Both the position numbers and the translations under genes were made by a program. A stretch of DNA of 64,000 nucleotides, taken from assembly GCA_024708885.1 (NCBI GenBank), contig JANJXT010000063.1:1-64000 (forward strand), written 5' to 3'. The DNA is from Thiobacillus sp. (GTDB taxonomy: Bacteria; Pseudomonadota; Gammaproteobacteria; Burkholderiales; Thiobacillaceae). Under the pieces are notes generated by a model that made no database searches, was not told the DNA's origin, and saw only the letters and a program-made list of their open reading frames with translations. How positions within the stretch are numbered: the first letter of the stretch is position 1; each line of letters starts with the position of its first letter. This document shows, in pieces, positions 17,223-25,257 of the stretch.

Positions 17223-19810
17223 GTTTCGGAATGCCGTTGCAAGAATTGCTGGAGAGACTGCGCGATTTCCGGCGGTTCCGTGCTCAGGTGCATTTCAAAG
17301 GCCGGAATCCTTGTGCATAGCCGCGACAAATCACGAAGCATATAGTTGCCGGTGCCGGGCATCTGCATGATGGTGCTGGCGGCGAATTCCGAAACGGCCT
17401 GCAAGGGAGAGATCGGCGCAAACGTGCTGGCAGCGGCATGACTCACTCGGGGCCGCACAAGCGCAACGGCCCGGAACGACGGGACGAGAGCGCCAAGCGT
17501 CTCATCCAGAATCACGACGCTCTTTTGACGCGGCGCGTTGCGCATGATGACGTATTGTTCGAAGGCAGGCAGGCGCAGCAGCGCATCGTCCATGACCTTG
17601 CATCCCCGATAGAGGTGATGCACCTGAAGGCTATCCGGATCTACGGCCACATAGTCGTCGCCGAGATAATCGAGGCCATTGAGGAGGCATTGCAGCGCAG
17701 TGGTGGATTTACCGGCGCCGCTTTGGCCGATCAAAAGAGCCCCTGTTCCACCCCTGCCTGCGGCGGCCGCATGCACCATGAGAATGCCATGCATCGCACA
17801 GATCCAATTGAAGAGCATGCGCATCGGCGTACAAATTTCATAGTCGGGGAGCTGGCGCTCGTCGGCAGCATAGTAATAAGCCTCACCCAGATCGGTATCG
17901 ATATAGCTGAAAATCTGCCCATCGGGGTTGTATTGCAGATGCCGCGCCCCATCGTTGATGACGGTGATCTTGTCTGGATAACGCGCCAATTCCCCCATGA
18001 TTTCAGGACACGGCACCATGCCGCCCCGGCCCACCCAGGCATGGATGGAGACCCCGGGGTTCGATTCCTGGCTGCCGGATTCGTCAACCAGGCCACGCAA
18101 GGATGGAAGAAACGCTTCTCGAAGTCCCCCGGCGGCCCAGGTTATGCGTGCCGGATGGCCCGCGATGGCCAAATTCGTTTGTTCCACACCGTGGCGGCTT
18201 GCATCACGAAAAGCGTCGCGTAGCTGCGACATCAATAGGGAAATATCTATCGCCATCAACCTGCCTCGCCCTTCATAAAGAACACGCCCACCGGATTCCG
18301 TGACTGGCAACCCAAGCAGTCTTGGATCACCGGGTGCGGGGAACGGGAGCAGACTGAAATCCAGGCGGCACCATCGCGCGCTGTCGACAGTCACTTCAAC
18401 AACGAGCCTGTGCGCTTCCAGCTTCACCCCAGTGCAAGGGATGCCCTCGAAATCGACCCGCAATCCCTCGTCAGGCCTGAGTGCTCGCGTCTCATGCCAT
18501 TCCATGACAAGCGTACAACGGCCCTGCGGCAATGGCAGCCACACCGACGCCGCAACGTGCGACCAGCGAATTCGTACTTCATCCTGGGTTTTCTCGCTCT
18601 CATAGAATCCAAGGAGTTCCACCCCTTGGCCCACCGACGCCGCCGCATCGGGAAACCACACGCCCGTTGGAGAGAAATCGACATTCCTGGAAAACGTTGC
18701 CCTCAGGGCTGGATTGTCTCGAAGGAAGCGCTGGCGCGACAACGCAACCAAGCTACCGAACCAGGCGACGAATGCATTTTTCGCGCCATGCGAATCCTCA
18801 TCGTCGATTGCCTTCGACAAGCGGCGCTCAGCACAGCGGGCCTGCTTTTTGGCGAATCTCTCTGCCATCCCCGGCAGCCAACCCTGTACGGCTGCACTCA
18901 CGCAATCATGCCAAAGGGAACGCAGGCGCAGGTGGCGGTCTCCTTGCTGCTCTCGCCAAGGCAGGCGGCGCGCCAACGCTTCCCGCAGAACACGCGCTTT
19001 GAGGCGAAACATGCGTCGGTCGTCATTTCGGGTGCGCTGGAGAAATTCGTCGAGCTCGGGAATGTTGGAAAAATAGACGGAAGTGGGCTCATTCCTGCAT
19101 TCCGCCAAGTATTTGATCTGTCCGTAGGCGAAATCGAGCGTGAATGCCTCAAGCTCCGGTACGTCTCCGACATAATGGTGTCGAAGCACTCTCGTCGGAT
19201 GCATCCCGACCACCAAGCCACGTCGATGCATCTCCGCCGCGAGCAACCATTCGGCGAAGTGGCCAAACTCGGGGCGAAATCCGCCTGCGGCGAAATAGGC
19301 TTCACGCCGGACGACGAAACATTGATCCATGACCTTCAGCCACCCCGCCGATTCGAGTTCCCGCTGGATATGCGACGCGTATATCTCGGCCTCCACCTGG
19401 GAGAGAAGGTTATGGACAACTGACGTGGTCGGGCAGCTGAAGCCCGCCCACTCCTGGTTTTCTGCGGCAATCCCGAGCAGCGTGGACAGCGCATTGGCGG
19501 CCGGCAGACAATGAGATTCCGTGAAGATCAGCAGATCACAGGTCGATTGCCGTGCCGCGGCTGCCACCAAAGGCATGTCGTGCCGGCTCGAATCCTGCTG
19601 AAAGCGATCCCACGGGCGCAGCGCTTGGCGGATCTCGCGTTCCGTCTCCCGATCCAGGGTATCCGGGGCGCATACGATCAGTTGGTAGCTTTCGGGGGGG
19701 CAGTCCTGTTCATGCGCCCAAGCCTTTATGCAGGCCACCGCTTGCCCACGATGGAACTCGACCGGAATCAGGATCGAGGCTTCCAATTCATGTCCTGCTT
19801 CGGTAAGCAT
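17219..19810 (-). CDS. GT2 glycosyltransferase fused to HprK-like serine kinase
   Basis: A protein of 863 residues from the ATG at 19810, with three parts. Residues about 8-240 are GT2-like (ASILIPVEFHRGQAVACIKA, MDQCFVVRREAYFAAGGFRP). Residues about 390-510 look like a beta-rich domain. The C-terminal 300 residues are related to HPr kinase/phosphorylase, with the P-loop LLIGQSGAGKSTT at about 692-704, preceded by HGILMVHAAAAG and followed by YLGDDYVAVDP. HprK-like kinases outside sugar regulation are known in lasso-peptide and PqqD-associated loci. Fusion to a glycosyltransferase suggests phosphorylation of a glycan intermediate or partner; this is inference. GGAG precedes the chosen ATG; starts at 19828 or 19852 (GTG) are also open. 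Confidence 0.8.
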   Translation of the reverse strand: MLTEAGHELEASILIPVEFHRGQAVACIKAWAHEQDCPPESYQLIVCAPDTLDRETEREIRQALRPWDRFQQDSSRHDMPLVAAAARQSTCDLLIFTESHCLPAANALSTLLGIAAENQEWAGFSCPTTSVVHNLLSQVEAEIYASHIQRELESAGWLKVMDQCFVVRREAYFAAGGFRPEFGHFAEWLLAAEMHRRGLVVGMHPTRVLRHHYVGDVPELEAFTLDFAYGQIKYLAECRNEPTSVYFSNIPELDEFLQRTRNDDRRMFRLKARVLREALARRLPWREQQGDRHLRLRSLWHDCVSAAVQGWLPGMAERFAKKQARCAERRLSKAIDDEDSHGAKNAFVAWFGSLVALSRQRFLRDNPALRATFSRNVDFSPTGVWFPDAAASVGQGVELLGFYESEKTQDEVRIRWSHVAASVWLPLPQGRCTLVMEWHETRALRPDEGLRVDFEGIPCTGVKLEAHRLVVEVTVDSARWCRLDFSLLPFPAPGDPRLLGLPVTESGGRVLYEGRGRLMAIDISLLMSQLRDAFRDASRHGVEQTNLAIAGHPARITWAAGGLREAFLPSLRGLVDESGSQESNPGVSIHAWVGRGGMVPCPEIMGELARYPDKITVINDGARHLQYNPDGQIFSYIDTDLGEAYYYAADERQLPDYEICTPMRMLFNWICAMHGILMVHAAAAGRGGTGALLIGQSGAGKSTTALQCLLNGLDYLGDDYVAVDPDSLQVHHLYRGCKVMDDALLRLPAFEQYVIMRNAPRQKSVVILDETLGALVPSFRAVALVRPRVSHAAASTFAPISPLQAVSEFAASTIMQMPGTGNYMLRDLSRLCTRIPAFEMHLSTEPPEIAQSLQQFLQRHSET

Positions 19811-19900
19811 CCGATCGTTCTCCATCATCGCGCCCGACCATGCAGGCACCACCGCGACGACGATTCGCCACGCATTTTCGTGCCTCCATACGAAATACCC

Positions 19901-21859
19901 TCAAGCGACGCCAAAACGCTTCCTCACCCGCATCCATACATCGCATCCGGCATGGCGCAAAAGATATGGCACCAATGCACGCCGAATCTCGGCCTGGGTC
20001 ACGTCCCGGCCAAGTTCGCGGACCCTCAATCGCCGCATCTCTTCCATTCCCACATCGTGAATCGCGGCCGAGGTTTTCTGTTCATCGTGAATACGGAAGG
20101 CACCAAGGAAACACGGCAAGCGCACGATGCGCGCGCCACAGCTACGAAACCGTAGCAACAGATCCCAATCCATGGCGAAGCGGAAGCTTTCGTCAATTTG
20201 GCCACCCGCTTTCTCCCAGATCGAACGCCGCCAGAACAAGGTTTCCTGAGGGATGAAATCGGCCCATGCGAGTGCATCGCCGTCGTGTCGAGGCAATATC
20301 CAGCGTCCGATCTCTTTGTCTTGCTCGTCGATCAGGATGCGGTGGCCATAGACCACATCCACCTCCGGGTGCCGTGCAAAATAATCGGCCACATAGGCCA
20401 GTGCGCCGGGTAGAAACAGATCATCCGAATTCAGCCAGGCCATGATCTCGCCGTGCGTCCTGGCGAAACCGAGGTTGATCGCCTGGCTCTGGCCATCATC
20501 CGGTGCGGACTCCCAACCCGACAAGCGATCCGAATACCGCTTCAGTACATCGATCGTGCCATCGTCCGAACCACCGTCCTGAACGAAGTATTCCAGATTG
20601 GGATAGCCCTGGTTCAGGACACTATCCATGGTCCGCCCGATAAACCCGGCCTGGCCGTAGGAGGGCGTCACGATGGAGACGCTTGGCCAGCCATCAGCCC
20701 TATGGTAGTCCTGCACTGCAGGCAAACCCCAAGACTGCAATGGAATGGGAGCATGGTGGCTAAGCTGCCCGAGTTTTGGGTAGCGATGGCGACTGAACAG
20801 ACTGCCAAGACGATACGCAAGGGAAAAACGGCGCAATGAATTCAAGCTTGCCTGCTGCTCCCTGATCACGTTCAACCTTGCATCGCAAATCTCCTGCAAC
20901 AAAGCCAAGGATGCACCAGGACAAGGGGCCTCGACAGCCGCCTCAATACCAGAACACCGCTTCATCCCCGACTGCAAATTCTTCAAGACATCCAAGATGG
21001 CTGCATTTCCGCCTTCTATCCGGGCCAAACATGCAGCAATGTTCTTGTTCAAGACGTCCCCCTTTTCTCCTTCCACTATGTTTTCTGGTTGCAAGCCCGC
21101 TTGAGTGCAGCCCGCGAGCCTTTGTAAACGCGCCTCCCGCTCATCACACACGGCAGCCAATTCCTGGATCGCCCGCTCCTTTTCTTCAAGCTGAACCACG
21201 GCATTGTCAAACTGTGCACGCAGATTGTCGTAATCCCGTATCTTGCTCATGACCGCAAGCCAATCCGTGCCTGCCTGCCGGGCATATTCGCGTAACGCGA
21301 CACCTGCGGAAGGCGGGAAAAAGAGGATCGTGTCATTCAACACCATGAGCTGATGCAACGGACTCGCCGTTCGCAATGCGCCCAGCACCGCAGTCAGATC
21401 CGGCCAATCGGAGATTTCATGTGGCGCCAGCGGTGGTGCCAGAAACAGACGTGCATCGTCGATGACGATCACACTTTGATCATTGAGCCGTTCGATGGCG
21501 CGCGTCTCGCCCAGCAGCGGGCACTGCGATGCCTCGCCTGCTGTGTTGTCTGCCACGCACCAGTGTGCGTCCAGAAAGTACAGCACCGATGCATCATGCA
21601 AGTTTGGCATCCACTTGGCCAAGGCCTCGGCAGAATCGCCACAGGCCAGATCGATATGGTCCTGACCGGCAAACCGCAGGCAAGCCGCCTCGTAATGCTC
21701 AGGGGACAGCTCTACGGAATGGATCGCCTTGAACCGATCCCGGACCCGTTCAACCGTATCCCCCCGGAAGGTTCCGGTTTCGACAAAGACGTCGAGGGGC
21801 AGCACCTGCTTCAGCGCCGCGACCAAGCCAAGATCGATCGAAAAGCTGACGGCGCCCAT
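19901..21859 (-). CDS. Methyltransferase, coiled coil and GT2 glycosyltransferase fusion
   Basis: A 652-residue protein. Residues 1 to about 165 are SAM methyltransferase-like (VFVETGTFRGDTVERVRDRF, SVELSPEHYEAA, VLYFLDAHW, VIVIDDARL). Residues about 205-350 form a helical, coiled-coil-rich linker. From about 390 a GT2 domain follows (PSVSIVTPSYGQAGFIGRTM, VQDGGSDDGTIDVL, MAWLNSDDLFLPGA, FAMDWDLLLRF). The architecture resembles multidomain polysaccharide chain-capping or chain-extending enzymes, in which a coiled coil acts as a molecular ruler; that parallel is inference. The start overlaps the sulfotransferase stop (TGATG). Confidence 0.85.
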   Translation of the reverse strand: MGAVSFSIDLGLVAALKQVLPLDVFVETGTFRGDTVERVRDRFKAIHSVELSPEHYEAACLRFAGQDHIDLACGDSAEALAKWMPNLHDASVLYFLDAHWCVADNTAGEASQCPLLGETRAIERLNDQSVIVIDDARLFLAPPLAPHEISDWPDLTAVLGALRTASPLHQLMVLNDTILFFPPSAGVALREYARQAGTDWLAVMSKIRDYDNLRAQFDNAVVQLEEKERAIQELAAVCDEREARLQRLAGCTQAGLQPENIVEGEKGDVLNKNIAACLARIEGGNAAILDVLKNLQSGMKRCSGIEAAVEAPCPGASLALLQEICDARLNVIREQQASLNSLRRFSLAYRLGSLFSRHRYPKLGQLSHHAPIPLQSWGLPAVQDYHRADGWPSVSIVTPSYGQAGFIGRTMDSVLNQGYPNLEYFVQDGGSDDGTIDVLKRYSDRLSGWESAPDDGQSQAINLGFARTHGEIMAWLNSDDLFLPGALAYVADYFARHPEVDVVYGHRILIDEQDKEIGRWILPRHDGDALAWADFIPQETLFWRRSIWEKAGGQIDESFRFAMDWDLLLRFRSCGARIVRLPCFLGAFRIHDEQKTSAAIHDVGMEEMRRLRVRELGRDVTQAEIRRALVPYLLRHAGCDVWMRVRKRFGVA

Positions 21860-22728
21860 CAGTTGGCCGTCTTGCTCAATTTTTCTATCAGGGCGAGCCG
21901 CTCATCGCAGGCCAACTTGAGTCCCTCGATTACGGCCTGCCGCGCGTCACAGACATCTTGCAGCGCCTTCTTTCCGGCCAGGAAGCGCCGCGAAGCCGCA
22001 ACCAGTTCGAGCCATTCATCGGGGACATCTCGTGTTGCAGCGGCGACCGTCTCGGGACTTGCATAGCCGAGCTCGACCATCGCTGCACCGTGGATGTGAA
22101 AAAACACGGCATCGATCACGGATGTCCAGCTTGGATCCCCTTTCCAGGCAACGTCCCCTTTCCTGAAAAACCTCGGCTCTTCCTGCTGCAATTCAGCGAA
22201 TGGGTTTTCCCAGGCGGAAGGCTCGCCAGAGTAACGAACCATCGTTGCCAATTCTTGCAAAAGATCACGCGGCGCATTCACCAAGTCCTCATAGCGGACC
22301 AACAAGGTATTTTCTCTCTCTGCCCAGGCCCGATAGTGCTCCGACCAGCCACCATAGAAATCATCACCAAGCACGAGATCAAGCAGCGAAGGCTGTGGCC
22401 GTGGCGTGAAATCGCGATGGAACTGCGCGTACGACACATACGCGCTGCGCCCGTCTCGCACCACATAGATGGCCGGTTGTTCATCGCGTGGCGGCTGATG
22501 GGTCTTGATCAGGAACACATCGGCAGATTCTGTTGCAAATCGGTAATATTCTTCCCAATCATGTATCACCGGTTCGGCATGGCCTATTTGATTACGTATG
22601 CTCGCACCCAGGCCAGGGCCTTCAAACATCATTTCGTCGGAAGCGGATTGCATGCCCAAGGTCCTGAACAACAAAGTGCGAAGCAGTGTGTTTCCGGAGC
22701 GAGGAAACGAAGCCAACCAGATGATCAC
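21859..22728 (-). CDS. PAPS-dependent sulfotransferase
   Basis: A 289-residue sulfotransferase. The 5'-phosphosulfate-binding loop is near the N-terminus (LASFPRSGNTLLRTLLF), and the 3'-phosphate-binding region is AIYVVRDGRSAYVSYAQFHR. FLIKTHQPP supplies the conserved K-T-H segment. The C-terminal 60 residues are helical and charged. Such enzymes move sulfate from PAPS onto a hydroxyl of a sugar or other small acceptor. Its position between the ABC exporter and the glycosyltransferases suggests the exported polysaccharide is sulfated, which is plausible for a sulfur-oxidising host. Acceptor specificity is not visible. Confidence 0.9.
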   Translation of the reverse strand: MIIWLASFPRSGNTLLRTLLFRTLGMQSASDEMMFEGPGLGASIRNQIGHAEPVIHDWEEYYRFATESADVFLIKTHQPPRDEQPAIYVVRDGRSAYVSYAQFHRDFTPRPQPSLLDLVLGDDFYGGWSEHYRAWAERENTLLVRYEDLVNAPRDLLQELATMVRYSGEPSAWENPFAELQQEEPRFFRKGDVAWKGDPSWTSVIDAVFFHIHGAAMVELGYASPETVAAATRDVPDEWLELVAASRRFLAGKKALQDVCDARQAVIEGLKLACDERLALIEKLSKTAN

Positions 22729-22942
22729 GTCAAGTACACCTCAATCCAGACAATTCAAAAAGCGGGTTTCCAATAGAACCTGCCAGTCGACCTGGACGCC
22801 AGAAACTGCGCCTCAGATAAAAGCACACCCAAGCCAGGCGTGACACCAAATTGCGGAGCCACATATTTTTGTGACTTTTTCAACAGGCTCGCGCAAGGCT
22901 GCCACGTGCACATGATTCGATTGGAATGCGCCCTCATGAAAT

Positions 22943-24313
22943 TCATCCTTCCGCGATCACTTCAATCGATCGCGCTGAAACAGGGAGGCCAAAAGGGCCG
23001 AGAAAGGGAACCTTTTCCAGCTCGTAGTGCGCCTCGACGGTGACGGGCCCGAGAGGCCCCGTCTGGCCCAGAATGGTTCCCAAGCCATTGGGGGGGGCCG
23101 GACATGCCATCATGACAGAGATTGAATAACCACCGCCACCCAGGCTCATCTCCACATCGAACTCCACCAATGCGATCGGGTCAGTTTGAGGCTCAACGGT
23201 GGCAGAGAGATCCAGAGAATAGGTACTGGTAGTAAAGATGATTTCATCGAAGCGGTTTTTCAGTTGCAAGTAAATATGTGCCTGTGCGCTTGGGTCGGGT
23301 ACAAAGTACACGTGCACATAAATCCTCTCCTTCATGCGCACGGTGGTGGCCATGTCACCATTGGCATTCAGGATGGCAACCGCCAACAGGCCCCCGTTTG
23401 CGGGGGGAGAATTTCCGCTCTTGCGGCGCCACTGTGCGGCATCGGGCAGCCGTGCCAGCAAGCTTTCAGACGTGCCCGCCACCTGATGGGCAACGTCTCG
23501 TGCACCGATGGTCTTCTCATCGCGGCTTTGCCCAAAATAGGCGCGGATGGCTCGGTGGGGGTCGCCATCATAACGGAGCTTCCCATTCTGCAAATACACT
23601 GCGCGGGTACACAAACTGGCGACGGTGTTCATGTCATGGGTGACAAAAAGGAGCGTCATCCCCTGTTCACGCAATTGACGAATACGGCCGAAGCATTTTT
23701 GCTGGAAGAAATAATCGCCCACGCTCAAGGCTTCATCAACGATGAGAATGTCCGGATCCAAGGCCACTTGTACGGCAAAAGCCAGCCGAATCAGCATGCC
23801 GCTCGAGAAGGTCTTGACAGGGCGGTCCAACACATCGCCGATGTCCGCGAAAGCGGCGATCTCGTCAAAGCGGTTTTCCACTTCCTCACGGGCAAGGCCC
23901 AGCAGCAAGCCGTTCAGGAAGACGTTTTCCCGGCCGGTGAACTCGGGGTTGAATCCACTACCCAACTCCAGCAGTGCCGCCACACGACCGGAAACCTGGC
24001 TCTCGCCGGAGGTTGGCGCCAAGGTCCCGGCCAGAATCTGTAGCAGGGTGCTCTTGCCGCTGCCGTTGCGCCCAATGATGCCCAAGGCCTCGCCTCGCCT
24101 GACCTGGAAGGAGACGTCGTCGAGCGCCCATAATTCGCGAAAATAAGTTCGCGGCAGACCGAAGTCCGCCAATCCCGCTGCCGTGCGCACGCGTGCCGCA
24201 GCTTGATGCACACGCGGCAGGATCAGTTGCTTCAGTCTGTCGCGCGCTGTCTCGTAGATTTCGTATCGCTTGCTCAGGTTGCGGACGTCGATGACGATTT
24301 CGTCAGAGGACAT
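22943..24313 (-). CDS. wzt: Polysaccharide ABC exporter ATP-binding protein
   Basis: A 456-residue ABC ATPase of the Wzt/TagH class. The N-terminal 250 residues have Walker A GIIGRNGSGKSTLLQ (about 78-92), the signature TFSSGMLIRLAFAVQVA and Walker B ILIVDEALSVGD. A long C-terminal extension (about 300-456) is beta-rich, as in Wzt proteins that read a modified chain end before export (AHIYLQLKNRFDEIIFTTST, GGGGYSISVMMACPAPP). It overlaps the permease gene by 11 bases. A carbohydrate-binding tail would fit capping of the chain by methyl, phosphate or sulfate groups from the genes downstream; that link is inferred. Confidence 0.92.
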   Translation of the reverse strand: MSSDEIVIDVRNLSKRYEIYETARDRLKQLILPRVHQAAARVRTAAGLADFGLPRTYFRELWALDDVSFQVRRGEALGIIGRNGSGKSTLLQILAGTLAPTSGESQVSGRVAALLELGSGFNPEFTGRENVFLNGLLLGLAREEVENRFDEIAAFADIGDVLDRPVKTFSSGMLIRLAFAVQVALDPDILIVDEALSVGDYFFQQKCFGRIRQLREQGMTLLFVTHDMNTVASLCTRAVYLQNGKLRYDGDPHRAIRAYFGQSRDEKTIGARDVAHQVAGTSESLLARLPDAAQWRRKSGNSPPANGGLLAVAILNANGDMATTVRMKERIYVHVYFVPDPSAQAHIYLQLKNRFDEIIFTTSTYSLDLSATVEPQTDPIALVEFDVEMSLGGGGYSISVMMACPAPPNGLGTILGQTGPLGPVTVEAHYELEKVPFLGPFGLPVSARSIEVIAEG

Positions 24314-25124
24314 CGGCGAACCCCCGGCGCGATTTCTGGAACCACCAGAAGCCCACTTGGCACACCACCACACCCACGGCGAGGCTGACGCCCCACTCCA
24401 CCCAGTCCAGCGGCTTGCCCCACAGCATCACGTCGCGCAGGTGGGTGATCGGCAGGGTGATCGGGTTCCACGCCAGGAGCGCCTGATAGGTGGGCGGCAG
24501 GGCTTCGATCGGATAGAAGACCGGCGCCAGGAACAGCGCGACGGTGGTGACGATGCCCATGACCTGCGCAAGGTCGCGCAGGTAGACGCCGAGCGAGGCG
24601 AATATCCACGACAGTCCCAGGATCGTCAGAATCAGCGGCAGCAGCACCAGCGGGACGAGCAGCACGCCCGCGTGCACCGGCACGCCGGCCAGCAGGCAGA
24701 ACGCCAGCAGCACGGCGAAGCTGACGAGAAAATGCAGCAGAGCCGAGAACAGCGCCATCCACGGCAGGATTTCAAGCGGGAACACCACTTTCTTGACGTA
24801 ATTGGCGTGGCTGGTGATGAGGACTGGCGCCCGGTTGAGGCATTCGGCGAAGAAGCTGTGCACGATCATCCCGGAGAACAGCACGATGGCGAATGCGACC
24901 CGGCTCTCTTCGCCGGTCCCCCATTTGGCCTTGAACGCGACGCTGAAGACGACCGTATAGACCGCGAGCATGAGCAGCGGATTGAACAGCGACCAGACGA
25001 CGCCCAGAACGGAGCCCTTGTAGCGCCCGATGAAGTCGCGCCGGACCAGATCGCGCAGCAAGCCGCGGTTGCGCATCAGGCTGGCGAGCATGGCGGAAGG
25101 GGCGGCGGGATACGGGGTGCTCAT
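24303..25124 (-). CDS. wzm: Polysaccharide ABC exporter permease
   Basis: A 273-residue ABC-2 type permease with six transmembrane segments. It begins with the cytoplasmic helix LRDLVRRDFIGRYKGSVLG and then LGVVWSLFNPLLMLAVYTVV. The family stretches ILPWMALFSALLHFLVSFAV and LAPVFYPIEALP are present. With Wzt it exports a lipid-linked polysaccharide such as O-antigen or capsule across the inner membrane. The start MSTPYPAAPS is chosen because the preceding in-frame sequence is Arg/Cys-rich and not family-like. It is the first gene of the island operon, so the promoter should lie in 25125-25257. Confidence 0.93.
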   Translation of the reverse strand: MSTPYPAAPSAMLASLMRNRGLLRDLVRRDFIGRYKGSVLGVVWSLFNPLLMLAVYTVVFSVAFKAKWGTGEESRVAFAIVLFSGMIVHSFFAECLNRAPVLITSHANYVKKVVFPLEILPWMALFSALLHFLVSFAVLLAFCLLAGVPVHAGVLLVPLVLLPLILTILGLSWIFASLGVYLRDLAQVMGIVTTVALFLAPVFYPIEALPPTYQALLAWNPITLPITHLRDVMLWGKPLDWVEWGVSLAVGVVVCQVGFWWFQKSRRGFADVL

Positions 25125-25257
25125 GCGTGCGGTGCGGGCGTGGCAAACGGGGAATTTTATCGTACGGCGGCACATTTCGCAGAAGCGTGCAGGATGCGGA
25201 CGCCTCGGCCGAACGGGTGTTTCGCTGCCGGACGTGGCGAGTCCAATCAACCCACGC

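Noticed and set aside
15104-19810. Lasso-peptide or other RiPP cluster
   Set aside because: PqqD-like, kinase and nucleotidyltransferase fit in part, but no cyclase, leader protease, precursor or dedicated exporter for a peptide is seen.
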